A stretch of DNA of 64,000 bases from Streptomyces sp. CC228A (GTDB lineage Bacteria; Actinomycetota; Actinomycetes; Streptomycetales; Streptomycetaceae). Position numbers and translations under genes: made by a program. The notes under the pieces are model-generated. The model made no database searches and had not been told where the DNA came from. It saw nothing but the letters and a program-made list of their open reading frames with translations. Positions 1 to 9,543 of the stretch are shown here, in pieces (position 1 is the stretch's first letter; every line of letters begins with the position of its first letter). The DNA lies in NCBI RefSeq assembly GCF_021390935.1, contig NZ_JAJPUI010000003.1, forward strand, positions 590,742-654,741. Direction: 5' to 3'.

Positions 1-1
1 C

Positions 2-385
2 ATCGACCCGACCGGGCTGTACGACCTGCTGACCCGGTGGTCGCGGGAGGCCCCCGGGCTGCCGCTGATGGTCACGGAGAACGGCGCCGCCTACCCCGAC
101 CGGCCGTCGCCCGCCGACGGCACCGTCCACGACGCCCGCCGCGTGCGCTACCTGCACGGGCACCTGTCGGAACTGCACCGGGCGATGACCGAGGGCGGCG
201 CGGACGTGCGGGGCTACTTCCTGTGGTCCCTGCTGGACAACTTCGAATGGTCGTACGGCTATGCGAAGCGGTTCGGGATCGTGCACGTCGACTACGCGAC
301 GCAGACCCGCACCCCGAAGGCCAGCGCCCACTGGTACGCGCGGCTCGCCCGCAGCGGCGTCCTCCCCGACCCGCCCGGGTCGTGA
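2..385 (+). CDS. Beta-glucosidase, GH1 family (3' end only)
   Basis: This is the C-terminal ~127 residues of a glycoside hydrolase family 1 enzyme; the start lies before the window. The motif TENGAAY, which carries the catalytic nucleophile Glu in GH1, is at the N-terminal side of the fragment. It is followed by the family-typical segments [25 protein letters not shown] and [13 protein letters not shown] and the end [12 protein letters not shown]1 enzymes hydrolyse beta-glucosides such as cellobiose, and Streptomyces members are usually cytoplasmic and act on imported disaccharides. The gene ends at TGA 383-385 and a strong hairpin follows at once. The family is certain; the exact substrate cannot be read from this fragment. 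Confidence 0.93.
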   Translation: MDPTGLYDLLTRWSREAPGLPLMVTENGAAYPDRPSPADGTVHDARRVRYLHGHLSELHRAMTEGGADVRGYFLWSLLDNFEWSYGYAKRFGIVHVDYATQTRTPKASAHWYARLARSGVLPDPPGS

Positions 386-390
386 GGGGG

Positions 391-430
391 CGCGCGCTCC
401 GGCCGGGTGGGGTGACGGCCGGAGCGCGCG
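391..430. terminator. Rho-independent-type hairpin after the GH1 gene
   Basis: A perfect 14-bp stem (391-404 with 417-430) encloses a 12-base loop, starting 6 bases after the GH1 stop. It lacks a T-run, as is usual in Streptomyces, and may work in both directions. Confidence 0.8.
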
Positions 431-649
431 TGTGGGGGGTGGTCCGGGCGGGGCGGGTCACCGGTGGGCGGCACCCGCCCGCGCCGGCTGCCGCCGGTGG
501 CGGCGCCGCCGCGTGGGCCCATGCGCTGTGCCCGGCTCCCGCGGGAGTGGGGCGCGGCACCACGCTAGCGCGCCCGGAACCGGCAAACGGGGCACACCGG
601 GCGGCGGTCGGGGACCTTAGGGCGCGCTTAAGGCGCCCATGGGGCCCGG

Positions 650-1790
650 TTAACGCTGCTGCCCGGCGCGCGGCCGCGCCGGGCCCGCCAGGAGCCACGG
701 CCACCTGCCGGAGCGGTACACCGCGACCGCGCGGGCGTGGTCGAAGGCGGCGGCGGGGTCGGGGTGGCAGGTCCAGGGCTCGGCGCCCACCCACGGCTCC
801 AGCGCCCGGAACTGCTCCAGTGCCTCCCGGCCCCGCCCCGCCACGACGAGGGCTCCGGCGAGGATGTGCCGGACGTACGGCAGCCGGGGGTCCCCGGGGG
901 CCGCCGCGGCCACGGCGTCGCGGACCGCGTCGAGGTCGCCCCCGTGTTCCGGCCGCCGAGCGGGGTGTACGCGGCGCGCGCCAGCGCCCTCTCGAACGCC
1001 GCCTGCAGGGGCAGCACGGACAGCAGGCTGCCCTCGGGCGCGGCGCCCGCGGCGCCGTCGGCGAAGCGCTGGGCCAGGGCGTGGGAGCCGCACCACTTGG
1101 CGCACCAGTACTGGAGGGCGCTGAGGTGCCCGAAGAAGTGGTGGGGGGCGCGGGCGGTCAGCTCGTCCCACAGGAGCCGGAAGTCGCCGTGCGGCAGAGC
1201 GAGTCCGCGGGCGGCGGTGACGAGGGTGACCCACGGGGAGGGGTCGCGGGGCGCGAGCGCGGCGGCTTCGCGGGCGGCCTGCACCGCGGCGGACAGCATC
1301 CGCCGGAAGCGCTCCGGGTCCTCGGTGGAGGTGTCCTCGGCGGAGCCGCCGCCGCGCACCCCCACGCCTGCCGCAGCAGCGCCTCGGCGTGGACCGCGGC
1401 GGCGTCCGGGTCGTCGGGCCGCTCGGCCCGCCAGTCCGCCAGCCAGCGCCCGTCCCGTACCGCCGCGGAGGCGAGGGCGGTGAGCCGGTCCCAGCGCAGG
1501 TCCCAGTCCTCGCCCGCGTCCGCGAGCAGCGCCGCGGCGGGCCGCCGGTCGCCGCCCTGCGCGGCCTGCACGGCAAGGGCCGCCTCGGGCTCCGGCGGGC
1601 CGCTGCGCGACGGGTCGAGCAGGTGGCGCGGCACCAGGCCGTGGGCGGCGAGGTCGATGCCGGCCGTCCCCTGCCGCTTGGCTCGGGCCAGCCGGGCGCT
1701 GCTCCACAACGACCACAGGAGGACCGGGCCGCCCGCGGCGATGGCGATGCCCTGGGCGACGGGCGGCAGGGAGGTGAGGAGGTGCGGCAT
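650..1790 (-). CDS. Hypothetical protein with N-terminal membrane segment (two frame breaks)
   Basis: The reading frame starts at ATG 1790 (MPHLLTSLPPVAQGIAIAAG) and ends at TAA 650-652. Two frame changes, near 1355-1370 and in the C-run at about 936-941, are each explained by one missing base. The restored protein is about 380 residues. A hydrophobic N-terminal segment (about residues 9-30) suggests a membrane anchor. The rest is an Ala-rich helical protein with regularly spaced motifs such as DPSPWVTLVTAARGLALPHG and ALEQFRALEPWVGAEP, resembling TPR-like helical repeats. I do not recognise a named family. Conservation of coding character across all three frame segments argues for one gene rather than a decayed one. 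Confidence 0.6.
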
Positions 1791-2025
1791 GGTCGTGGCG
1801 TGCTTTCGGCTCGTGGCGCGGCGGCGGGGACAGCGCACGCACCGGGGGTTCCCGCCATGTTCCCCTACCGCCCGCCGCGGCGGCACCGCGGGGCGCGGCC
1901 GGGACACGGGCCGAGGCGGGGACACAGGTGCGGGTGCGTGTGGCGCTGGAGGTGGGAGCTGCGGTGGGCGGATGTCCCCGGTCGGGCGCGGGGGCTTCAG
2001 GCCGGGGGCGGGCGGGCGGCTGGGG

Positions 2026-2280
2026 TGCGGGAGCGGTGACCGGCGGGCAGGTGCGGGCAGGGGCGCGGAAGGGTGGCCGGCGGCACGGGACCGGGTGCGA
2101 CACGGGAGCGGCGACCGGCGGGGCAGGGGCAGGCCGAGGTGCGGAAGGGTGGCCGGCGGCACGGGGCCGGGTGCGGCCCGGGAGCGCCGGCCGGCGGGGC
2201 AGGTGCGGGCCGAAGTGCGGAAGGGTGGCCGGCGGCACGGGGCCGGGTGCGACACGGGAGCGCCGGCCGGGTGCGGGCCC
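2026..2280. repeat. 76-bp tandem repeat, about 3.3 copies
   Basis: The sequence GCGGAAGGGTGGCCGG recurs at 2065, 2141 and 2217, an exact 76-bp period, inside longer near-identical units. The repeat lies between the hypothetical gene (start 1790) and the sensor kinase gene (end 2288). Nothing else is recognisable in 1791-2287 apart from the short upstream region of the hypothetical gene. Confidence 0.85.
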
Positions 2281-2287
2281 CGGCTGT

Positions 2288-3682
2288 TCAGGCGGCGACC
2301 GCTCTGCGGCGGCGGCGCCCCACGCGGTGGGTGCGGCCGCCCGTGCCGCCGGTGCGGCGGCCGTCGAGGCCCAGCCAGACCCGTACCTCCGTGCCGCCCA
2401 GCACCGAGTGCCCGATGCGGACGTCGCCGCCCGTGGACTCGGCGACGCGCCGCACGATGTCCAGGCCGAGACCGGTCGACCCGGCCCGTTCCCCGCTGTT
2501 GCCGCGGGCCAGGGCGGCCTGCGGGTCCTTGATGCCGGGCCCGGCGTCGGAGACGAGCACGATGACGGCGTCCTCCCCGTTGTGGACGTCGACGGAGAAG
2601 GCGGTGCCCTCGGGGGTGTGCCGGAAGACGTTGCCGAGCAGCGCGTCGAGGGCGGCGGCCAGGTCGGGGCGGGCCACGGGGACCCGCACCGGCCGGTCGG
2701 TGCCGGCGAGGCGCACCTTGCGGCCCTCGTCCTCCGCGAGTGCCGACCAGAACGCCATCCGGTCCCGTACGACCTCGGAGACGTCGCAGCCCGCCCCGGG
2801 ACCGGCCGCCTGCGTCTGCGGCTTGGCCTCCCTGGCCGTGCGGATGATGGTGTCCACCTCCCGCTCCAGCTGCTCCACGGCCGCGCGGGTCTGCTCGGCG
2901 GCCGGACCGTCACCGAGGGACGCGGCGTTGAGGCGCAGCACGGTGAGCGGGGTGCGCAGCCGGTGCGACAGGTCGGCGGCCAGCTCGCGTTCGTTGGCGA
3001 GGAGGTGCACGACCTGGTCGGCCATGGAGTTGAAGGCGACGGCGGCGGACCTGAGTTCGGCGGGGCCCTCCTCGCGGACACGGGCGCCGAGCCTGCCGTC
3101 GCCCAGCTCGCGGGCGGCGCGGGCGAGGCGCTGGGCGGGCAGCACCATGCGCACGCCCAGCCGGTCGGCGACCGCGACGGAGCCGACGACCAGGGCGGCG
3201 CCCACCCCGGCGAGGGTCAGCCACGCGGTGGTGAGGCCCCGGGTCAGCTCGCCCTCGGGGACGTACACCTCGACGATGGCGATCTTCCCGGTGCCGAGGG
3301 CGGTGGGCTGGAGCAGCACGGAGCCGCCCTCGACCTCGGTGATGGAGGCGCGCGGGACCCGGCGCACGGTGTCCAGGTCGGCGTCGCCCGCACGGCCCGT
3401 GCCGATCTCCGTCGGCCGTGCGGACGGCTGGTCGGGCGGGGCGGGGACGTGGACGGCCATCCGGCCGTCGGCGCCCGCCCGGGTGGAGGCGACGGCCCGT
3501 TCGAGGGCGCCGCGGTCGGTGGTGATGGAGAGGGTGGGGCCGAGTGCGGCGGCCTGCCGTTCGGCGTCCCCGAAGGCGCGGTCGCGGGCCATCTCCTTGA
3601 TGACCAGGCCGAGGGGCACGGCGAAGGCGAGGACGACCATGGTGGTGACGGCGAGCGCCACCTTGACGAGGGCCCATCTCAC
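2288..3682 (-). CDS. Sensor histidine kinase, HAMP/HisKA type
   Basis: This 464-residue membrane sensor kinase has a transmembrane segment at about residues 4-27, an extracytoplasmic sensor region to about residue 150 and a second membrane segment at about 152-175. A HAMP-like linker follows, then the H-box DLSHRLRTPLTVLRLN with the phospho-acceptor His at about 240. The ATPase motifs DAGPGI and GSTGLGLDIV are intact. The start is GTG 3682; it overlaps the stop of the response-regulator gene as GTGA, so the two are translationally coupled. It should autophosphorylate in response to an envelope signal and pass the phosphate to the regulator encoded just upstream. The signal is unknown. Confidence 0.93.
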   Translation of the reverse strand: MRWALVKVALAVTTMVVLAFAVPLGLVIKEMARDRAFGDAERQAAALGPTLSITTDRGALERAVASTRAGADGRMAVHVPAPPDQPSARPTEIGTGRAGDADLDTVRRVPRASITEVEGGSVLLQPTALGTGKIAIVEVYVPEGELTRGLTTAWLTLAGVGAALVVGSVAVADRLGVRMVLPAQRLARAARELGDGRLGARVREEGPAELRSAAVAFNSMADQVVHLLANERELAADLSHRLRTPLTVLRLNAASLGDGPAAEQTRAAVEQLEREVDTIIRTAREAKPQTQAAGPGAGCDVSEVVRDRMAFWSALAEDEGRKVRLAGTDRPVRVPVARPDLAAALDALLGNVFRHTPEGTAFSVDVHNGEDAVIVLVSDAGPGIKDPQAALARGNSGERAGSTGLGLDIVRRVAESTGGDVRIGHSVLGGTEVRVWLGLDGRRTGGTGGRTHRVGRRRRRAVAA

Positions 3683-4384
3683 GGCAGGGCCTCCTGCGGC
3701 GGCTCCAGCTTCACGCCCACGCCGCGCAGGGTGTGCAGGTAGCGGGGGTTCGCGGCGGTCTCCCCCAGTTTGCGGCGCAGCCAGGACAGGTGGACGTCGA
3801 TGGTCTGGTCGTCCCCGTACGACTGCTGCCACACCTCGGCGAGGAGTTCGCGGCGCGGGACGACGACGCCGGGCCGCCCGGCGAGGAACGCCAGCAGGTC
3901 GAACTCGCGGCGCGTCAGGTCGAGTCGGCGCCCGTCGAGTTCGGCCTGGCGGCGCAGCGGGTCGATGGCGAGCCCCCGACGCGGAGGGCGGTGCCGTGCG
4001 GCAGCTCGCCCGGGCGGCGCCGGCGCGGGCCCGGCGCAGCACGGCGGCGATGCGCGCCGACAGGTGCTCCACGGAGAACGGCTTGGTGAGGTAGTCGTCC
4101 GCGCCGTCGTTGAGGAGCCGTACGATCTCGGCCTCGTCGTCGCGGGCGGTGGCGATGATGACCGGTACGTCGGTGATGCCCCGCAGCATCTTCAGCGCCT
4201 CCGCCCCGTCGAGGTCGGGCAGACCGAGGTCCAGGATGACGACGTCGAAGCGGAGATGGGCGACCTCGCGCAGCGCCTCCAGGGCCGTTCCGACGCTCCG
4301 CACGGTGTGGGCGGCCTCGGTCAGGTGCCGGATGAGGGCGGAGCGCACGAACTGGTCGTCCTCGACCACGAGCACACTTGCCAT
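3679..4384 (-). CDS. OmpR-family response regulator (two frame breaks)
   Basis: The gene starts at ATG 4384 (MASVLVVEDDQFVRSALIRH) and ends in the GTGA overlap with the kinase. The receiver domain shows the acidic pair VEDD, the phospho-acceptor region DVVILDLGLPDLDG and the KPF lysine loop. The C-terminal winged helix (LDLTRREFDLLAFL, DDQTIDVHLSWLRRKLGE, LHTLRGVGVKLE) is of PhoB/OmpR type. The two halves are in different frames; breaks fall near 4008-4018 and 3970-3977, both in G/C runs. Two added bases give a 235-residue protein, the normal length for this family. The frame breaks are therefore probably sequence errors and the gene is likely functional. Confidence 0.88.
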
Positions 4385-4453
4385 GGGCGGCACCGTACGC
4401 CATGAGGCGGAATGAGGGGGACCGGTGTTGACGCCGTGGGCGGGTGGTGCACT

Positions 4454-5019
4454 ATGGCCCGGATGCGAAGAGGACTGGTTCACGCCATGGCGTGGTCGCT
4501 CGCCACGGGAGCGGCGGTCGCCCTCTCGTGGTGGGGCGTGCGCGCGGTGATGACCGGGACGGTGTACGACCGTCCGGCGGCGGTCCCGCTGGCGGCGGTG
4601 CCGGAGAGCCCCGCGCCGCAGGCGTCGTCGACGCACCGCCCGAAGCCGGTCCCTTCCCCGTCGCCGTCGGCGCGCCCCCGTCGTCCCCGGCCGCTCCCGC
4701 GCCCGCCGCGCCGGCGCCGGGCGGCGGCACCGGTTCCGCCCCGCCGTCCTCGCCGGCCGCACCGCCCACGTCGCCGTCGCCGTCCGTCCAGGGCGCGGTG
4801 CGGAGTTACGCGGTGGCGGGCGGCTGGGTGGCGTTCTCCCTCGGCGACCGCTCGGCGGAGCTGGTGTCGGCGACCCCGGCGTCGGGCTGGCGGATGCAGG
4901 TGTGGAAGCAGGACACGTGGATCCGGGTGACGTTCACCGGCGACGGCCGCGAGGTGTCGGTGTTCTGCGTCTGGCACGACACGGCGCCCCGGGTGGAGAT
5001 CGACGAGCGCCCCGCGTGA
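4454..5019 (+). CDS. Secreted or membrane-anchored hypothetical protein (one frame break)
   Basis: The start at ATG 4454 (MARMRRGLVHAMAWSLATG) gives a hydrophobic N-terminal segment (about residues 12-35). A Pro/Ser/Ala-rich linker follows, then a compact domain of about 75 residues (VAFSLGDRSAELVSATPASG to the end) with a single Cys in VFCVWHD. One missing base near 4672-4682 in the C-rich linker splits the frame; repaired length is 188 residues. The gene is divergent from the two-component genes, so it could belong to their regulon. I do not recognise the C-terminal domain; it looks like an all-beta extracellular domain. Confidence 0.65.
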
Positions 5020-5022
5020 GGG

Positions 5023-5881
5023 CTACCGGAACAGTTCCGGCGGCGGGGCGGGGGACGGCGCGGCGTTCGCGTCGGTGACCGGCGCGGCGCCCCCGGCGAA
5101 GTCGGCGAGGGCGCGGCCGTGTTCGACGCGGCCCGGGTGCGGGTCGGTGGCGACGCGCCGGGTGAGGTCCGCGACGGGCAGCGGGGCGTCGGAGGCGACC
5201 AGGACGGCGTTGCCGAAGCGGCGGGCGCGTAGCACCACCGGGTCGGCGGCGAGGGCGAGTTCGGGGAAGGCGGCCGCCGCGGTGGCGATCTGGCCGCGCA
5301 GGTGCGCGAGAGGGGGGCCGTCGGCGAGGTTCGCGGCGTAGGTGCCGCCGGGCTTCAGGACCCGCCGCACCTCGGTGAGGAACTCGGTGCTGGTGAGGTG
5401 GGCGGGGGTGCGGGCGCCGCTGAAGACGTCGGCGACGACGAGGTCGGCCCAGCCGTCGGGGAGCGGCCGAGACCGGCGCGGGCGTCGCCGTCCCGCACCC
5501 GTATGCGGGCGCCGGGGTCGAGGGGCAGCACCCGCCGCACGAGCCGGACGAGCGGCGCGTCGATCTCGACGACCTGCTGGGTGGAGCGGGGGCGGGTGGC
5601 GGCGACGTACCGGGCGAGTGTGAGGGCGCCGCCGCCGAGGTGCACGGCGTGCAGGGGCGCCCCGGCGGGGCGGCGAGGTCGATGACGTGCCCCAGGCGCC
5701 GCTGGTAGGCGAAGTCGAGGCGGGCCGGGTCGTCCAGGTCGACGTGCGACTGCGGGGCGCCGTCGACGAGCAGGGTCCAGGCCCGCGGCCGGTCCCTGTC
5801 GGGTACGAGCTCCGCGAGCCCGCCGTCCACCGTCTCGGACACGGTCTCCCGCCCGCGCCGCTGCTGCCTGCCTTTCGCCAC
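5023..5881 (-). CDS. Spermidine-synthase-like methyltransferase-fold protein (two frame breaks)
   Basis: The start is GTG 5881 (VAKGRQQRRGRETVSETVDG) and the stop is TAG 5023-5025. The fold signature is a Rossmann glycine motif LGGGALTLARYVA, an acidic residue after the next strand (QQVVEIDAPLVRLV) and an active-site-like DVFSGARTPAHL segment. This matches the class I SAM/dcSAM-binding fold of the polyamine synthase family. Breaks near 5655-5675 and 5457-5475 are each one missing base; the repaired protein is 286 residues. Streptomyces proteins of this kind are annotated as spermidine synthases, but the aminopropyl transfer reaction is not proven by the sequence. Confidence 0.75.
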
Positions 5882-6251
5882 GGACCCATTATCGGCGGCG
5901 GCCCCGCGGCCGTCCGCCCGGGGGCGGCGGCCCCGGCCGGGGCGGGAAGGCCACCGCGGCGGGCGGCGGGACGGGCGGCCGTCCCGGCAGAGGCGGAGGG
6001 CCGCCCCGGCCGCGGGGCGGGGTCGCACCGCATGCGGCGGCGAGGCGCGGTTGAGCGCGGCGCCGGCCCGAGCCGTACTGCCGTGTATGACCGGACGGAC
6101 CGGGCCCGGCCCGGGGCGCAGGGCAGGGCCGCGCAGGGCACCGCGCCGCGGCCCGGTGGGCGGCGAGGCACCGCGCCGCGGCCCGCAGGCGCGGCCCGGC
6201 TGCGGGCGGGGCGGGCTGCCGGGCGCGGGCCGGGCCGCGCCGGGGCCGCGG
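5882..6251. other. Gene-free gap with a short direct repeat
   Basis: This 370-base gap holds no reading frame with convincing coding character. A 17-bp sequence beginning CACCGCGCCGCGGCC is repeated 30 bp apart (about 6138-6155 and 6168-6185). The upstream part must contain the promoter of the spermidine-synthase-like gene; no clear -35/-10 pair is visible. Confidence 0.5.
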
Positions 6252-6671
6252 TCAGTGGCAGCCGTCGGCGGCCCGGATGAGGCGGGCCGCCTCGCCGAGG
6301 GCCTCGCGGAGGGTGGCGGGGTCGGTGAGGGGCTCCGCGTCGGCCGGGGGCAGCAGCCAGCCCGCCCCGGCGACCGGCGGCTCGGCCGGGAGCCGCAGGC
6401 CGCGCCCGGAGGTGCGGGTGCAGGCGCTGCCGGGCACGTCCCAGGCCGCCGCGGTGCCGGGCGGCACGAGGAAGCCCAGGGTGTCGCTGGCGTCGTCGTG
6501 GAGGACGGGCCCGACCGACGGGGCCCCGGTGCGGCGCAGGATGTCGACCGCCTCAAGCCCCTGCCGGGCCGGGACCGTCACCAGGTCGCACGGCTGGTGC
6601 CGGGGGGCGCTCCGCGACGGGTGCTGCGGAGCGCGGGCGTGCGCTGCGGTCTCCGTGCTGGCTTCCCACAA
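6252..6671 (-). CDS. Small conserved hypothetical protein, TTG start
   Basis: The chosen start is TTG 6671 because a near-perfect ribosome site AAGGAGGA (complement of 6678-6685) lies 6 bases before it. No ATG or GTG in frame has such a site. The 139-residue protein (LWEASTETAAHARAPQHPSR ...) contains LVTVPARQGLEAVDILRR, LGFLVPPGTAAAWDVPGSAC and WLLPPADAEPLTDP and ends in AADGCH. This pattern occurs in a Streptomyces-specific family that often sits beside an XRE-type regulator, as here with the divergent gene at 6964. Two conserved Cys residues are visible. The function is unknown; pairing suggests it is a target or partner of that regulator. Confidence 0.72.
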   Translation of the reverse strand: MWEASTETAAHARAPQHPSRSAPRHQPCDLVTVPARQGLEAVDILRRTGAPSVGPVLHDDASDTLGFLVPPGTAAAWDVPGSACTRTSGRGLRLPAEPPVAGAGWLLPPADAEPLTDPATLREALGEAARLIRAADGCH

Positions 6672-6963
6672 GGTGGGTCCTCCTTGCTCCGGTCCCGGTG
6701 GACGGGACGGAGGCACCGTCCGGTGGCGTCGGTCGCCGCCCTGCCTCCGTTCCGCAGGGTTCGGCCCTGCCTCAGTTCCGCAGGGTTCAACGGCCGCCAC
6801 CTGTCAACGGCTACGGCCGTACACCGCCGCAAAGGGTGGCACTTCATAGCGGATCAGGGGTGAAAAGTCCCTTTCATTCAGAAAAGTCGGATACCGGTGG
6901 CGTTCCGCGCAGGTACGTTCTTGCTCCGCCGGAGCATCGGCAGCACGCAGGGGAGGACCCGTC

Positions 6964-8368
6964 ATGGCCTCGTCACGGGCAGTTCCGAATCTCGCCTTCC
7001 GCCGGCTGCGCGGGCACCGCTCCGCGGGGGAGTTCGCCGCCGCGGTCCGCCGGGCCGCCCGGGAGATCGGGGAGCAGGTCTCCTGCGACGCCCGCTACAT
7101 CGGGCGCGTCGAGTCCGGTGAGATCCGCTGCCCCAACTACGCCTACGAGCGGGTGTTCCTGCACATGTTCCCCGGCCGGTCGCTGACGGACCTGGGGTTC
7201 GTCGCACGGGAGGCGGTGCGCGGCCGGGGCGCGCGCGCCGCCGCCCCGCCCCGGCGCCCCCGCACCCGCCCCGCCCCTGGACGACGAGGAGAGCGACGTG
7301 CGGCGTCGCGCATTCATGAGGAGCGGCACCGTGTCCGTGGCGGCCGCCTCCTTCGGCGGCGGCCTGGAGGCGCTGGCCGCCATCCCCGCGCCGCGGGCGG
7401 CGGCCGGTTCGGCGAGACCGAGGTGGGCGCCGTCGAGAGCGCCGTCCGGCAGATCAGGCTGTTCGACGACCGGTACGGCGCCGACGCGCTGTACCGGAGG
7501 GCGTCAGAACCGCTGCGCACGGCGTACGCGCTGCTCGACGCCGGGACGACGGCCCGCAGGTCGACGGCGGACCGGCTGCACGCGGGCGCCGGCGAGCTCG
7601 CCCTGTCCGTGGGCTGGCTGGCCCATGACTCCGGCCGCCTGGACGACGCCCGCTCGCACTACGCGGAGGCCCTGGCCACCGCGCGGGTGGCCGCCGACGC
7701 GGGCCTGGAGGCGCACGCGTTCTCGAACATGGCCTTCCTCGCCAAGGACGCGGGCCGGCACCGCGAGGCCGTGCGGGCGGCGCAGGCGGGGCAGCAGGCC
7801 GTCCGCCACCTGCCGGGGGCCGCCTGCGGCGCTGCTCGCGCTGCGCGAGGCGAACGGCTGGGCGGGCCTGCGGGACAGGGCCGCGTGCGAGCAGGCCCTC
7901 GGCAGGGCGCACGCGCTGTTCGGCCACGGGCCGTCGGACGCGGACCCGGAGTGGATGTCGTTCTTCGGGGAGCCCGAGCTGGCGTTCCTGGAGGCGCAGT
8001 GCTGGTCGCTGCTGGGCGACGGGCGGCGCGCGGTGCGGCACGCCCGGCACGCGGCGGCGCTCGCCGGCCCCGAGTTCGCCAGGAACCGGGCCCTGTACCG
8101 GGCCCAGTTGGCAGCCGACCTGGCCCGTGACGGCGCGCCGGAGGAGGCCGCGGAGGTCGGCGGGCGGGTCCTGGACGCGCTGGGCGAGGTGCAGTCGACG
8201 CGGATCCGGGCGATGCTCGCCGAGACGGCGCGGGCCCTGGAGCCGTGGCGCACCGCACCCCAGGTGGCGGCCTTCCTGGCCCGGCGCACGGGCGCGGGCG
8301 CCGGGGCGGCGAGCCGCACCCGCCCGCCGGCGGCCGCCCCCTGGACCACGGGTCCCACGCGCGCGTAG
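6964..8368 (+). CDS. XRE-like HTH regulator with TPR-type C-terminal region (three frame breaks)
   Basis: The start ATG 6964 follows GGGGAGGA by a short spacer. Residues about 1-80 form a helix-turn-helix region (GEFAAAVRRAAREIGEQ, ARYIGRVESGEIRCPNYAYE). The C-terminal ~300 residues are Ala-rich helical repeats of TPR type (DDARSHYAEALATARVAADA, RHREAVRAAQAGQQAVRHLP, AFLEAQCWSLLGDGRRAVRH). The frame changes near 7240-7275, 7390-7425 and 7820; the steps fit two, one and two missing bases in G/C runs. The repaired length is about 470 residues. The regulator is divergent from the small TTG-start gene at 6252-6671 and probably controls it. The ligand sensed by the repeat region is unknown. Confidence 0.78.
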
Positions 8369-8474
8369 GCACGCCGGGACAGGCAGGGCGGCGGGCTCCG
8401 CGGGTCCTGGCCTCCCGGGTGCGGAGGCATGCGGTACGCCGCGGGGGTGGTCGCCGGCGGGCGCTGAGGGCGGC

Positions 8475-8680
8475 GGGGCCGCGGTGGGCGGGACGCTGCC
8501 CGCTCGGCGCGGGGCGGCCGCGGTGGCCGAGACACTGCCCGGTCGGGGCAGGGCGGGTGCGCGTGTGGGCACGGCGGGGCCGCGGTGGGCGAGACGCTGC
8601 CCGCTCGGCACGGCGGGGCCTCGGTGGACGGAGCACTGCCCGGTCGGGGCAGGGCGGGTGCGCGCGTGGGCACGGCCGGG
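8475..8680. repeat. About 100-bp tandem repeat, two copies, with 50-bp half units
   Basis: The block starting CACTGCCCGGTCGGGGCAGG begins at about 8533 and again at about 8634, and the intervening GTGGGCGAGACGCTGCCC-type block also recurs, so the period is about 101 bp. Each unit is made of two related halves of about 50 bp. The repeat fills most of the gap between the XRE regulator and the histidine phosphatase gene (8369-8758), which shows no gene. Confidence 0.75.
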
Positions 8681-8758
8681 TCGTCGTTCATCGGCACGTG
8701 CCCGCACCCGGGCGGGTGCGCGCGCGGGTACGGCGTGAACCGCACGGCTGCCCGGGGG

Positions 8759-9355
8759 CTACGCCTCCAGGTGCCCCGTGTCGTTCCAGCGCTCGATCGC
8801 GGGCGCGCCGTACGCCCAGCCGAGCCGCGACAGGCTCGTGGGTGCGAGGTTGATGCGCGCGGCGAAGGAGACGTCCTCGCCCAGCCAGCGCGCCGCGATG
8901 GAGCGCAGGATGTGCCCGTGCGCGAAGACCAGCACGTCCCGGTCGGCCGAGCGGGCCCACTCCACGACCTCGTCCGCGCGGGCGGCCACCTCCGCCAGGG
9001 TCTCGCCGTCCGGGACGCCGTCGCGCCAGATGAGCCAGCCGGGGCGGGCGGCCTTGATCTCGGTGGGCGTCATGCCCTCGTAGGCGCCGTAGTCGAACTC
9101 CATGAGCGCGTCCCACGTCTCGGCGCGGTCCCCGAAGCCGGCCAGCTCGCACGTCTCGCGCGCACGGGACAGGGGGCTGGTGCGGATCTCGTACCCGGCG
9201 AGCCCCGCCCAGGGACCGCGGTGCAGCCGCCCGCCCAGCAGCTCCGCGCCGCGCCTGCCCTCGTCCAGCAGGGGGATGTCGGTCCTGCCGGTGTGCCGGC
9301 CGAGCAGCGACCACTCGGTCTGGCCGTGCCGGGCGAGCAGGATGCGCGGTGCCAT
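8759..9355 (-). CDS. Histidine phosphatase family protein (phosphoglycerate-mutase-like)
   Basis: The start ATG 9355 has GGAGAACC before it; a longer upstream frame lacks such a site. The 198-residue protein carries the catalytic RHG at residues 9-11 ([11 protein letters not shown]), the second-half motif [18 protein letters not shown] with the second catalytic His, and [13 protein letters not shown]. This is the classic branch of histidine phosphatases, which use a phospho-His intermediate. Many Streptomyces members are annotated as acid phosphatases; the true substrate is not readable. It is a cytoplasmic protein without a signal peptide. Confidence 0.9.
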   Translation of the reverse strand: MAPRILLARHGQTEWSLLGRHTGRTDIPLLDEGRRGAELLGGRLHRGPWAGLAGYEIRTSPLSRARETCELAGFGDRAETWDALMEFDYGAYEGMTPTEIKAARPGWLIWRDGVPDGETLAEVAARADEVVEWARSADRDVLVFAHGHILRSIAARWLGEDVSFAARINLAPTSLSRLGWAYGAPAIERWNDTGHLEA

Positions 9356-9543
9356 GGGTGGTTCTCCTGGAGGTGCGCGGGGCGTCTGGCGGGAGCCCGC
9401 GGAAGGTGTGCACACGACGGCGGGTGCAGCGGCGTACCCGTCCATCATCGCGTACGGGCGCCGGCGCCCACCCGCGGCCGGGGCCCCGAGCGGTTCCGGC
9501 GGACCGCGCCCCGTCTGTCAGTGGCGGATGGGAGACTTCCGCG

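Noticed and set aside
2026..2280. Possible CRISPR array
   Set aside because: The repeats are directly tandem with no unique spacers, and no cas genes are near; the same applies to the 28-bp array at 25,114.
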